Source: Pseudomonadota bacterium (GTDB taxonomy: Bacteria; Pseudomonadota; Gammaproteobacteria; Xanthomonadales; Rhodanobacteraceae). Taken from it: 7,548 nucleotides of DNA. The position numbers and the translations under genes were made by a program. Each line of letters opens with the position of its first letter. Within the stretch, counting starts at the first letter, position 1. Below are positions 1 through 5,841 of this stretch, piece by piece. The stretch lies in contig JAJZGE010000076.1 of NCBI GenBank assembly GCA_021798675.1, forward strand, positions 1 through 7,548, read 5' to 3'. Below the pieces are notes generated by a model that worked only from the letters and a program-made list of their open reading frames with translations, was not told the DNA's origin and did no database searches.

Positions 1-758
1 AGCAGTTGCGGCTGGCACATCTGCACCTGGGCCACACCGGTGAGGCACGCCATGTCGGCATCCATCAGGCGCGCAAATGCATCCGCCGCGCGCGCGCCAC
101 GCTGGCGCTGGGCGCACGCATCTTCGATCGGCGTGCGCAACGACTCGATGACGAACTGGGCCGGCTCTGCCGCGGCTTGTCGCCATTGCGGGATGCGCAG
201 GCGTTGATCGAAACCCTGCGACGGCTGACCAGCACAGCGCCGGCGCCCGTACAGGCGATCCTGCCCCTCGCCGAAAGGGAGGCGTGCCAACGCCGCGACC
301 AGCTCCTGCAGCGTGCGTTGACCCGCGACCCGGAGTTCATGGCTCGCCGCCAGCGACTGCTCGTTGCACAAACGCGGCTGGAGCGCCTGGATTGGTGGGC
401 GCTGGACGCCGCTGTGGTATCCGCAGCAGTCATGCGCAGTGGAAAACGTGCCGGCAAGGCGGCCCATTCGGCCACGCATCACCCCGATGACAATCATGCC
501 TGGCATGTCTATCGGCGCCGCTTGCGCCGTCTGCACCAGCAGGACACCTTGCTGGCAGACATTGAACCCGAGTTGCGGCCTGTTTTGGTGCAGAATCTGC
601 AGAAACAGGCCAGCCTGCTGGGCGAGTCGCAGGACGATGCGCTGTTACTCGCCCACACTGGCAGCCGTTCACCGTTTCCGCCCGGTCAGCGCAAGCTGCT
701 GCGCAGCATGGCCCGGGAACGATTGCAGCGCACGCGTCGTGGCCAGGCACGGATGTGA
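1..758 (+). CDS. CHAD domain-containing protein (5' end outside window)
   Basis: The reading frame is open to the window edge, so the true start probably lies upstream; the first in-window candidate is TTG at 6. About 250 residues are visible. Near the N-terminus is the CHAD hallmark H-Q-A-R-K followed by basic residues (IRRARA), then LRDAQ. A second, related half begins around HAWHVYRRRLRRL, followed by LLGESQDDALLL. CHAD domains are alpha-helical, carry conserved His, Lys and Arg residues, and in studied cases bind inorganic polyphosphate; they also occur fused to CYTH triphosphatases. Whether such a domain lies upstream cannot be seen. No catalytic motif is visible in this part, so the likely role is polyphosphate or other polyanion binding, by family inference. 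The protein is very Arg/His-rich. It ends with TGA and is followed 27 bp later by a membrane-protein gene, probably in the same transcript. Confidence 0.85.
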   Translation, partial: QLRLAHLHLGHTGEARHVGIHQARKCIRRARATLALGARIFDRRAQRLDDELGRLCRGLSPLRDAQALIETLRRLTSTAPAPVQAILPLAEREACQRRDQLLQRALTRDPEFMARRQRLLVAQTRLERLDWWALDAAVVSAAVMRSGKRAGKAAHSATHHPDDNHAWHVYRRRLRRLHQQDTLLADIEPELRPVLVQNLQKQASLLGESQDDALLLAHTGSRSPFPPGQRKLLRSMARERLQRTRRGQARM

Positions 759-785
759 TGACGGACGATACCGGAGTCCAGCGTG

Positions 786-1343
786 ATGGCCGAACTTGAG
801 CTGCGTGTGCAGCGACTGGAGCAGCTGTTCGACAGACTCGACCCGGCGCCATTTCACGCCAAGGCGCTTGACCGCAATGTCGAAGCCTACCTGTTGGAAA
901 GCGCAGGCGAACATGGCGCCCGACAGCCGCTGAACATCGCGATTCACGCGCCGGAGGAGCTTGCCGATCACCTTGATGACATCGCTTCAGCTATCCATAC
1001 TCATTTCATGCTCGCCCATCAGCAGGCCGAGCGACGTCACCGCCGCCGCCGACGCATCGGTCGCATCGCCTTGTCAGTGGGTGCGGCAACCCTGATCGCT
1101 GCCTTGCTGCTGCGTCGCTGGGTGGAAAGCATCGGCGGCACGTTGGGAGAAGTGCTGGCGGAAGGCCTGCTGATCCTGGCCTGGGTCGCGTTGTGGCGAC
1201 CGATCGAAACGATCGGCTTCGATTCCTGGGAGAGCCGGGAGGAGCGGCGCTTGCTGGCCACGCTGGCGCGAGTGCCGGTACGTTTCGTAGCCACCATCTC
1301 GACCGAAACGGCGCACGAACGCGAGGCGGCATCTCGGCAATGA
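786..1343 (+). CDS. small two-helix membrane protein of unknown function
   Basis: The predicted protein has 185 residues; I recognise no characterised family. ATG 786 is preferred over GTG 783 because GGAG at 773-776 lies 9 nt upstream. The N-terminal ~75 residues are soluble, opening with an acidic stretch of coiled-coil character (MAELELRVQRLEQLFDRLDP), and include a well-formed core with HAPEEL and HLDDIASAIHTHF. A strongly basic block follows (ERRHRRRRR, about residues 82-90). Two hydrophobic segments come next, about residues 92-109 and 122-137, ending with the motif WRPIE. A charged C-terminal tail of ~45 residues closes the protein. The basic block suggests that the N-terminus and tail both face the cytoplasm, with a short periplasmic loop. 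It sits 27 bp after the CHAD gene, suggesting co-transcription. Function is unknown; a membrane-anchored accessory or sensor role would be speculation. Confidence 0.8.
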   Translation: MAELELRVQRLEQLFDRLDPAPFHAKALDRNVEAYLLESAGEHGARQPLNIAIHAPEELADHLDDIASAIHTHFMLAHQQAERRHRRRRRIGRIALSVGAATLIAALLLRRWVESIGGTLGEVLAEGLLILAWVALWRPIETIGFDSWESREERRLLATLARVPVRFVATISTETAHEREAASRQ

Positions 1344-1442
1344 GACAAGCACCGAACCGTTGCTCGCAAGCCGCACATGGATAGCCGGCCAGCGCAGGAT
1401 GTGCGCGTTGGCGAGGAACGACGCAGGTCAGAAACCGCTCGT

Positions 1443-1475
1443 CGGCTGCGCCATGGTGTCCAGGCCGGCTGCGCC
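1443..1475. repeat. 10-bp direct repeat in convergent intergenic region
   Basis: CGGCTGCGCC occurs at 1443-1452 and again at 1466-1475, within the 134-bp gap between the membrane-protein gene (+) and the YcbB-type transpeptidase gene (-). No hairpin with a T-tract is visible for either gene end, so termination here may be Rho-dependent or lie elsewhere. The repeat may be a chance product of high GC. Confidence 0.4.
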
Positions 1476-1477
1476 GA

Positions 1478-3139
1478 TCAGTCCGTCCCGAACGCCCGCC
1501 GCTGCTGCGTCAATGCGTGCGTCAGGGTTTCCAGCAAGGCGCCATCCCGATGGTAGACATCGGCCACCAGGTCCACGCGCCCATCCTGCTGCACCCGGAT
1601 GGTCCAGTAGATCATCTGCAGCAGCACCGGAGAGTCAAGCGGCACGCTGCGCGTGACACCGGCATCCGCCGCGGCCCGCAAGGCCTCGGCATTCCATTGC
1701 GCCGGCTCATTCAACAGCAGACGGGCTAGATCCAGCGCGTGTTCGACGCGCACACAACCCGAGCTGAAGGCCCGCGGCGTGCTCGCAAACAGCGCCTGAT
1801 GTGGGGTGTCATGCAGGTAAACCTGATGCATGTTTGGAAAACGGAACGCCACCACGCCGAGTGCACCATCCGGACCAGGATCCTGCCGCAGCGTGAGGTC
1901 TCCGGGTGGATGCGCCCAGTTGATCGTGGCCGTGTCCACCACGCGACCAGCAGCATCGAATGCGCGCAGACGGCTGCGTGCGAGATATGCCGGATCGCGC
2001 CGCAACCTTGGCAACAGATCCTGGCGCAGGATCGTCGGTGGCACCACCCACGACGGATCGAGCGTGATGCGGGTGATCTGTGAACGCAGCACCGGCGTGG
2101 GGCGCTCGGAGCGACCCACCTGCACGGATGCGTTCCAGGGTGGATTGCCGCTGTCGACATAACTCAGGCGGTAATTGGCGATGTCGATCAGCACATAGCG
2201 CGGCGGCAAGTCATGCAGAAACCAGCGTGCGCGCTCCAGATTGATGCGCAGTTTCTCGATCCGCGCCGCCACCGGCAGATTGAGCATGGCCAGCGTCGTC
2301 GCGCCCACCGCGCCATCGGCTTGCAACTGGTGTCGTGCCTGATAGCTGCGCACTGCCTGCGCCAACGCCTCGTCATACCAATCCGCATCGCGCGACGTCT
2401 CCGCCGGCAGCTCGCCTGCATGCTGCAAGCGTTGGCGCAGCAGTGCCACCCGCGCATCGCGCATGCCCGGCTTCAGCGTCGGACCTGGCGGCAACGGCGG
2501 CAACCAGCTCCCCGCAGCGGCCTGCTCACGCAGCTCCCGCATCGCCGCACGCAGCGCGGCATACACAGGTGACGCCGGCCGCGCCGCTGCAAAGACGAGC
2601 GCGATGCGATCCTCGACCACTTCCTGCGCATCCCTCTGCAGCTCATCGATTGCATCAGCCTGCGTCGGCGCAGGTTTCCAGCCCGGGTACAGCGCGCCGA
2701 CATCAACAACGCCAGAATGAAGCTGATGCAAAGCCAGCAGATAGGCTGCGGTGGCACGCACATCAAGGTCGGCGCGCGCCTGAACCGCCTCAGGCGCGGC
2801 ATGCTGCAGCCACAGCGCATCCTGAGCGAGGCGGTCCGCACCATAGTCGTTAGCGACCAACCCGTCATCGGCCATGCCATCGAGGGCGGCGTTGAGCGCG
2901 CGCAGACGTTGCGGCATCTGCCACAGCGGCGCATCCGAGCGCAGCACATAGAATCTCGCCACCCGCGCAGCAAGCGTGCTGTCACCATGCGTGCCATCGC
3001 CAACCGCGATCGCACCCAGCGGTTGCCGCCTCAACGCGTCAATGCGTGCGCGGATCGCCGCCGGCAATGCGGGCTCGGTCGCACATGCACTGACCGCAAA
3101 CCCGCACAACAAGCTCAGAAAAATCGCAACGCGTCGCAT
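1478..3139 (-). CDS. YcbB/LdtD-type murein L,D-transpeptidase, lipoprotein-like
   Basis: This is predicted to cross-link peptidoglycan stem peptides in the periplasm (3-3 L,D-transpeptidation). Numbering from the chosen start gives 553 residues, close to but shorter than E. coli LdtD (about 615). The signal peptide MRRVAIFLSLLCG ends in VSAC (Cys19), a plausible lipobox, although a Sec AxA cut is also possible. An N-terminal scaffold region spans about 30-215. A peptidoglycan-binding domain follows at about 224-289 (LKPGMRDARVALLRQRL to DGAVGATTLAMLN), then the YkuD catalytic domain at about 314-475. The catalytic signature is complete: HDTP (His443) and SSGCVRV with nucleophile Cys462. The C-terminal tail IYWTIRVQQDGRVDLVADVY is typical of YcbB proteins. 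The frame extends 11 codons upstream to ATG 3172. ATG 3139 is preferred because it gives a clean signal peptide and has AGGGG about 10 nt upstream. It is divergent from a second L,D-transpeptidase gene. Confidence 0.93.
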   Translation of the reverse strand: MRRVAIFLSLLCGFAVSACATEPALPAAIRARIDALRRQPLGAIAVGDGTHGDSTLAARVARFYVLRSDAPLWQMPQRLRALNAALDGMADDGLVANDYGADRLAQDALWLQHAAPEAVQARADLDVRATAAYLLALHQLHSGVVDVGALYPGWKPAPTQADAIDELQRDAQEVVEDRIALVFAAARPASPVYAALRAAMRELREQAAAGSWLPPLPPGPTLKPGMRDARVALLRQRLQHAGELPAETSRDADWYDEALAQAVRSYQARHQLQADGAVGATTLAMLNLPVAARIEKLRINLERARWFLHDLPPRYVLIDIANYRLSYVDSGNPPWNASVQVGRSERPTPVLRSQITRITLDPSWVVPPTILRQDLLPRLRRDPAYLARSRLRAFDAAGRVVDTATINWAHPPGDLTLRQDPGPDGALGVVAFRFPNMHQVYLHDTPHQALFASTPRAFSSGCVRVEHALDLARLLLNEPAQWNAEALRAAADAGVTRSVPLDSPVLLQMIYWTIRVQQDGRVDLVADVYHRDGALLETLTHALTQQRRAFGTD

Positions 3140-3225
3140 CAGCGGCTTTCCCCTGGAGTCCGTGACGATCATCGCGCATTTCGCTGTCGCGACCGCGGTT
3201 GTTCAGGCTCGACTTCGGGCTAGCG

Positions 3226-3231
3226 TTTATA
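3226..3231 (-). promoter_or_regulatory. candidate -10 element for the minus-strand transpeptidase gene
   Basis: On the minus strand this reads TATAAA, 5 of 6 matches to TATAAT. Transcription would start near 3219, giving a leader of about 80 nt. No good -35 lies at the usual 16-18 nt spacing; a TTGAGA at 3263-3258 is about 26 nt away and too distant. It overlaps the plus-strand -10 candidate by four bases. Confidence 0.4.
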
Positions 3232-3233
3232 GT
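3228..3233 (+). promoter_or_regulatory. candidate -10 element for the plus-strand transpeptidase gene
   Basis: TATAGT matches the -10 consensus at 5 of 6 positions. It would start transcription near 3240, giving a leader of about 33 nt before ATG 3273. The -35 is weak: TTGTTC at 3199-3204 is 23 nt away. The element shares TATA (3228-3231) with the opposite-strand -10, as in bidirectional bacterial promoters. Confidence 0.4.
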
Positions 3234-3242
3234 GGATGCGTT

Positions 3243-3262
3243 CCCCCTCTCACCCCCTCTCA
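3243..3262 (+). repeat. exact 10-bp tandem repeat in pyrimidine-rich 5' leader
   Basis: CCCCCTCTCA occurs twice with no gap (3243-3252 and 3253-3262), followed by a degenerate third partial copy, ACCCTCG. Together these occupy almost all of the predicted leader of the downstream gene. The 32 bases before ATG 3273 contain almost no purines and no Shine-Dalgarno sequence. Tandem repeats of this kind can change copy number. Confidence 0.8.
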
Positions 3263-3272
3263 ACCCTCGTCC

Positions 3273-4016
3273 ATGTCTCGCACACGTTTCATCACCGTGC
3301 TGGTCGCGCTTGTGCTCGCCAACAGTGCCGCGACCGCGACTGATGCTTCGTTGTGGCGCAGCCTTGCGCAGGCGGCGCCAGCGGCCAATCCCGAGGCGAT
3401 CCGGCTCGCGGTGACCGCCATGCGATGCGCCGTCACGCATGGCATCCCGAGTTCCCGCCAACTCGCGATCATCGACTACTCACAACCCTCGACGCGCAAA
3501 CGTCTGTGGATATTCGACCTCGCCAGCCATCGCTTGCTGATGCGCGAACTGGTGGCGCACGGACGCAACTCCGGCGGTGATCTCGCCACCCGTTTTTCCG
3601 ACCGGAACGGCAGCCTCGAGTCAAGTCTTGGCCTGTACCGTACGCAGAATGCCTATATCGGCGACAACGGGTATTCACTGCGTCTGCAAGGCCTCGACCC
3701 GGGCTTCAACAACCACGCGCTGGAACGTGCCATCGTGATCCACGGCGCGGCTTACGTCAGCAACGCATTCGCACAGCGCGAGGGCCGTCTCGGCCGCAGT
3801 TGGGGTTGCCCCGCCGTCAGCACGGGCGTCGCGCGCCGCGTGATCGACACGCTCAAGGATGGACAATTCGTGTTCGCCTACTACCCCGATCAACGCTGGA
3901 TCGGCGGCTCGAGTCTGCTGCACTGTGATGGCGCTGAGCATGACGTGGCAGATGTCGCGGCCCGAAAAGGAGAGCCGACACGGCTGCGGACTCCCGATCA
4001 CGCCAAACTGCCGTAG
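3273..4016 (+). CDS. secreted murein L,D-transpeptidase catalytic domain protein (YkuD_2 type)
   Basis: The 247-residue protein is predicted to act on peptidoglycan in the periplasm. The signal peptide is MSRTRFITVLVALVLANSAA, with likely cleavage near ATATDA. The catalytic domain spans about residues 60-207. It carries the family's conserved blocks: LWIFDL, ELVAHGRNSG, RAIVIHGAAYVS (His157), GRLGRSWGCPAVS with nucleophile Cys179, and VFAYYPD. It lacks the scaffold and peptidoglycan-binding domains of its divergent neighbour, so it represents a different L,D-transpeptidase branch. The ~40-residue C-terminal tail is hydrophilic. ATG 3273 is chosen because it begins the signal peptide. The frame is open further upstream (to 2976), but that part overlaps the divergent gene. 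Unusually, no Shine-Dalgarno sequence precedes this start. Transpeptidase versus carboxypeptidase or hydrolase activity cannot be told from sequence. Confidence 0.92.
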   Translation: MSRTRFITVLVALVLANSAATATDASLWRSLAQAAPAANPEAIRLAVTAMRCAVTHGIPSSRQLAIIDYSQPSTRKRLWIFDLASHRLLMRELVAHGRNSGGDLATRFSDRNGSLESSLGLYRTQNAYIGDNGYSLRLQGLDPGFNNHALERAIVIHGAAYVSNAFAQREGRLGRSWGCPAVSTGVARRVIDTLKDGQFVFAYYPDQRWIGGSSLLHCDGAEHDVADVAARKGEPTRLRTPDHAKLP

Positions 4017-4035
4017 GACAGTAACGTACCGCCGC

Positions 4036-4101
4036 GATCACGGACACCTCGCATGATTGCCGTGATCCACGCGACTTGCTGCCAGCATTGCCATCACGGC
4101 A
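4036..4101. repeat. three-part ATCACGG inverted repeat set, mutually exclusive hairpins
   Basis: GATCACGG (4036-4043) can pair with CCGTGATC (4060-4067). The same middle arm, as TGCCGTGAT (4058-4066), can instead pair over 9 bp with ATCACGGCA (4093-4101). The two hairpins exclude each other. They begin 20 bp after the stop of the plus-strand transpeptidase gene. Neither is followed by a T-tract, so a simple intrinsic terminator is not supported. A 3'-end processing or termination structure is the modest reading. Confidence 0.5.
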
Positions 4102-4142
4102 GAAAATCGAACGGAAAGTTCGTCAGAGTTGATGCCGCACAA

Positions 4143-4190
4143 TGCCCCGGCATGGAACCGCGAGCCATTCCGGTGACATATTCCGGGGCA
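4143..4190. repeat. 8-bp inverted repeat between convergent genes, possible terminator stem
   Basis: TGCCCCGG (4143-4150) and CCGGGGCA (4183-4190) are perfectly complementary. The 32-nt interior has its own smaller pairing (GGAA 4154-4157 with TTCC 4168-4171) and a direct repeat of ATTCCGG (4167-4173 and 4180-4186). It lies between the convergent transpeptidase and universal stress genes and could form in transcripts from either side. No T-tract follows on either strand. Confidence 0.4.
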
Positions 4191-4237
4191 ACCACCCACC
4201 GGCCTTTGCCAACCCGCGGTCGGTCTGCCGTGACACC

Positions 4238-4247
4238 GGATGCATCC
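4238..4247. repeat. 10-bp perfect palindrome abutting the universal stress gene stop
   Basis: GGATGCATCC is self-complementary and directly borders the stop codon of the minus-strand universal stress gene (4248-4250). It has no loop, so it is more like a protein-binding site than a hairpin. It could equally be chance. Confidence 0.4.
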
Positions 4248-5132
4248 TCAGTGGTGCATCAATACAGGGATGTCCGCATGCATGAGCGCATGACGGGTCA
4301 CATCGCCGCAGATCCGCTCGCGCTGCGAAGCAGGAGCGTATGCATCCACCACCAGCAGTTCCGCGCGCACCCGGCCGGACTGCTCCAGCAGAGCCTCACC
4401 CACGGCCGGGGAGTCGGCACGGATGTCGTGCACGATCACGCTGACGCCGCGGCGCGCGAGGTAGTCGACGGGATCGAAGCACGCCATTCCCGCCCCATCA
4501 TGCCAGCTCCCGCACAGGCTGTTACCGAGAAGATGCACCTCGCTGGCCTCCAGCAGCAGCGGCAGCGCGGCGTGCATGGCACGAATGGCCTCGATGCTGC
4601 CATTCCACTCGATCGCAATACGCGCGAACTGCGGCGCCGGGTCACATGCTGGCGACAGCACCAGACAGGGAATGCGGCAGGCAAGCAGCGCGTCGAACAG
4701 CGACTCGAGCGGGCCGTCGGGCTCGACGATATCGTGTTCGAGTATCGCCAGATCGTGCCATGTGCCGAGTTCACGCAGCGTCCGCACCATGTTTGTGGAC
4801 GCCACCACCCAGTGCGTCTCGGCAATGCCATGACGCTGGGCGAATAGGGTGAAATCCGCCGCGCCGGCAGTTTCTTTTGCCGCGATGGACGATTCCCCGT
4901 GTCGCCCCACCGCGTCGCATTCCGCCGCGGCGGCGAACCCGTGCAGAGCCGGAACAACCAGGCACGCGCTGAGCGCGCTGTCCCAGCGCGCGGCCAGGTG
5001 GACGCCCACCCGCGCCGAGCGTGCCCAGGGCGCGGTCGATGTAACCACCGCCAGAATGTCACGGATTGGACGCCGCATCACGTCAGATGAAGGCGTGTCC
5101 GGCCGCAGCAGATTCCTGGTCACCGTGTTCAT
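4248..5132 (-). CDS. tandem-domain universal stress protein (UspA family)
   Basis: The 294-residue cytoplasmic protein has two Usp-like halves. The N-terminal half (about 22-160) is diverged but keeps DILAVV near its start and IPCLVLSP at its end. The C-terminal half (about 170-294) has RIAIEWNGSIEAIRAM, typical of this subgroup, then SVIVHDI, ELLVVDAY and VTRHALMHADIPVLMHH. The usual nucleotide motif G-x2-G-x9-G-[ST] is altered: Asp263 and Ala266 stand where family members usually have Gly, while CGDVTR keeps the final part. ATP binding is therefore doubtful. ATG 5132 is supported by AGGGA about 8 nt upstream, which overlaps the end of the acetyltransferase gene. The two genes are 12 bp apart and should be one operon, under the FNR box at 5806-5819. 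Proteins of this type are often induced by low oxygen in proteobacteria. Confidence 0.9.
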   Translation of the reverse strand: MNTVTRNLLRPDTPSSDVMRRPIRDILAVVTSTAPWARSARVGVHLAARWDSALSACLVVPALHGFAAAAECDAVGRHGESSIAAKETAGAADFTLFAQRHGIAETHWVVASTNMVRTLRELGTWHDLAILEHDIVEPDGPLESLFDALLACRIPCLVLSPACDPAPQFARIAIEWNGSIEAIRAMHAALPLLLEASEVHLLGNSLCGSWHDGAGMACFDPVDYLARRGVSVIVHDIRADSPAVGEALLEQSGRVRAELLVVDAYAPASQRERICGDVTRHALMHADIPVLMHH

Positions 5133-5144
5133 CGGGCTTGTCCC

Positions 5145-5714
5145 TCACAGGGCGAGCGTGTGGATCACCTGGGTGGCGTCATGCGGATCGCGCTCCCGCG
5201 CAAAGCCGAGCCAGGCGGCCAGCTCGCGCATCGGCTCGTTGGCGGCGGCGTCGATCGAGAACATCCGGCGGAAACCGTGGCGCCGCGCGGTGGCGATCAG
5301 GTGCTGCATCAGCAGCGTGCCGAGGCCGCGATGCTGCCAGTCGTCAGCCACCGCCACTGCGCATTCGCAATGCTGCGCGTCACCGCTGGCGCTGTAGCGG
5401 CTCACACCCACCTCGCGCAATACGCCGTTGTCGTGCGCCAACGCCACGTACGCCATGGCTTGACTGAAATCCACGTTGACCAGCTGGTCGAGCAGCGCCG
5501 GACTGGCCTCGCGGATCTCGCCGAGAAAACGGAAGTGGCGCGCGGAGGGTGACAGCCGTGCGATGAAATCACTTTCGCGCTCGCGATCCTCGGCGCGGAT
5601 GGGGCGCACCAGCACATGGCTGCCGTCGCTGAGCGTTTCGATCCAGTGATCGCCGGTCAAGGCAGGAAAGGCGGGGGGTAGCGAACCAGCAGGATGGACG
5701 GCGGGAGTTGGCAT
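5145..5714 (-). CDS. GNAT family N-acetyltransferase
   Basis: The 189-residue protein is predicted to transfer acetyl from acetyl-CoA to an amine. The GNAT fold is recognisable: VLVRPIRAEDRE (about 34-45), FIARLSPSARHFRFLG (about 50-64), VNVDFSQAMAYVALA, then motif A with the acetyl-CoA pyrophosphate loop QHRGLG (residues 127-132) and LLMQHLIATARRHG. It ends with MRELAAWLGFARERD. The LSPSARHFRF and VDFSQAMAYVA blocks resemble the GNAT domain of PatZ/Pat-type protein lysine acetyltransferases, so a protein substrate is possible but unproven. ATG 5714 is chosen because GGAG lies 8 nt upstream and the domain begins about 30 residues later. The same frame stays open far upstream across fnr, but that extension has a spurious Arg/Ala-rich composition. 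The gene heads a two-gene operon with the universal stress gene, downstream of an FNR box. Confidence 0.9.
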   Translation of the reverse strand: MPTPAVHPAGSLPPAFPALTGDHWIETLSDGSHVLVRPIRAEDRERESDFIARLSPSARHFRFLGEIREASPALLDQLVNVDFSQAMAYVALAHDNGVLREVGVSRYSASGDAQHCECAVAVADDWQHRGLGTLLMQHLIATARRHGFRRMFSIDAAANEPMRELAAWLGFARERDPHDATQVIHTLAL

Positions 5715-5778
5715 GCTGCAATCTCCGATCGGGGTGAAGCGAGCCGCCGCTGACCTGCCAGCAGCACTGACTGCGACA

Positions 5779-5784
5779 GTTTTA
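5779..5784 (-). promoter_or_regulatory. candidate -10 element of the GNAT-USP operon
   Basis: On the minus strand this reads TAAAAC (4 of 6 to TATAAT). Transcription would start near 5771-5772, about 57 nt before the GNAT start. The FNR box centre (5812.5) then falls at about -41.5, the class II activator position. The placement supports it more than the hexamer itself. Confidence 0.5.
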
Positions 5785-5805
5785 CGCTGCCGCCGAGCGC
5801 CCGGA

Positions 5806-5819
5806 TTGATCGACGTCAA
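5806..5819 (-). promoter_or_regulatory. FNR box upstream of the GNAT-USP operon
   Basis: TTGAT-CGAC-GTCAA matches the FNR/ANR consensus TTGAT-N4-ATCAA at 9 of 10 positions. It lies in the 125-bp gap between fnr and the acetyltransferase gene, the only place in the window where I found such a match. Its spacing to the candidate -10 fits class II activation by FNR. The adjacent fnr product keeps the DNA-reading residues E..SR that recognise this site in known FNR proteins. Confidence 0.75.
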
Positions 5820-5822
5820 GCA

Positions 5823-5841
5823 GAACGCAACCGGTGCGTTC
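5823..5841 (-). terminator. weak hairpin at the 3' end of fnr
   Basis: GAACGCA (5823-5829) and TGCGTTC (5835-5841) form a 7-bp stem with a 5-nt loop, overlapping the fnr stop codon (5840-5842). No T-tract follows on the minus strand, so it is a poor intrinsic terminator. It might partly insulate fnr from the FNR-controlled operon beyond it. Confidence 0.35.

Noticed and set aside
1344..1477. Small gene or RNA in the gap between convergent genes
   Set aside because: Only short open frames without ribosome sites, and no stable hairpin or promoter pair visible.
3140..3172. ATG 3172 as start of the YcbB-type gene
   Set aside because: It would put 11 charged residues before the signal peptide, and ATG 3139 has the better Shine-Dalgarno sequence.
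3258..3263. TTGAGA on the minus strand as a -35 for the YcbB-type gene
   Set aside because: It is about 26 nt from the only good -10, and no -10-like hexamer lies at 16-18 nt.
2976..3272. Upstream extension of the plus-strand transpeptidase frame
   Set aside because: It overlaps the divergent gene's 5' end and would bury the signal peptide that begins at ATG 3273.
4127..4140. Possible second FNR box (TTGAT-GCCG-CACAA)
   Set aside because: Only 8 of 10 positions match, and it lies between convergent gene ends rather than in a promoter.
4053..4847. 264-residue plus-strand open frame antisense to the universal stress gene
   Set aside because: No recognisable domain or ribosome site, and most of it lies opposite a clear Usp gene.
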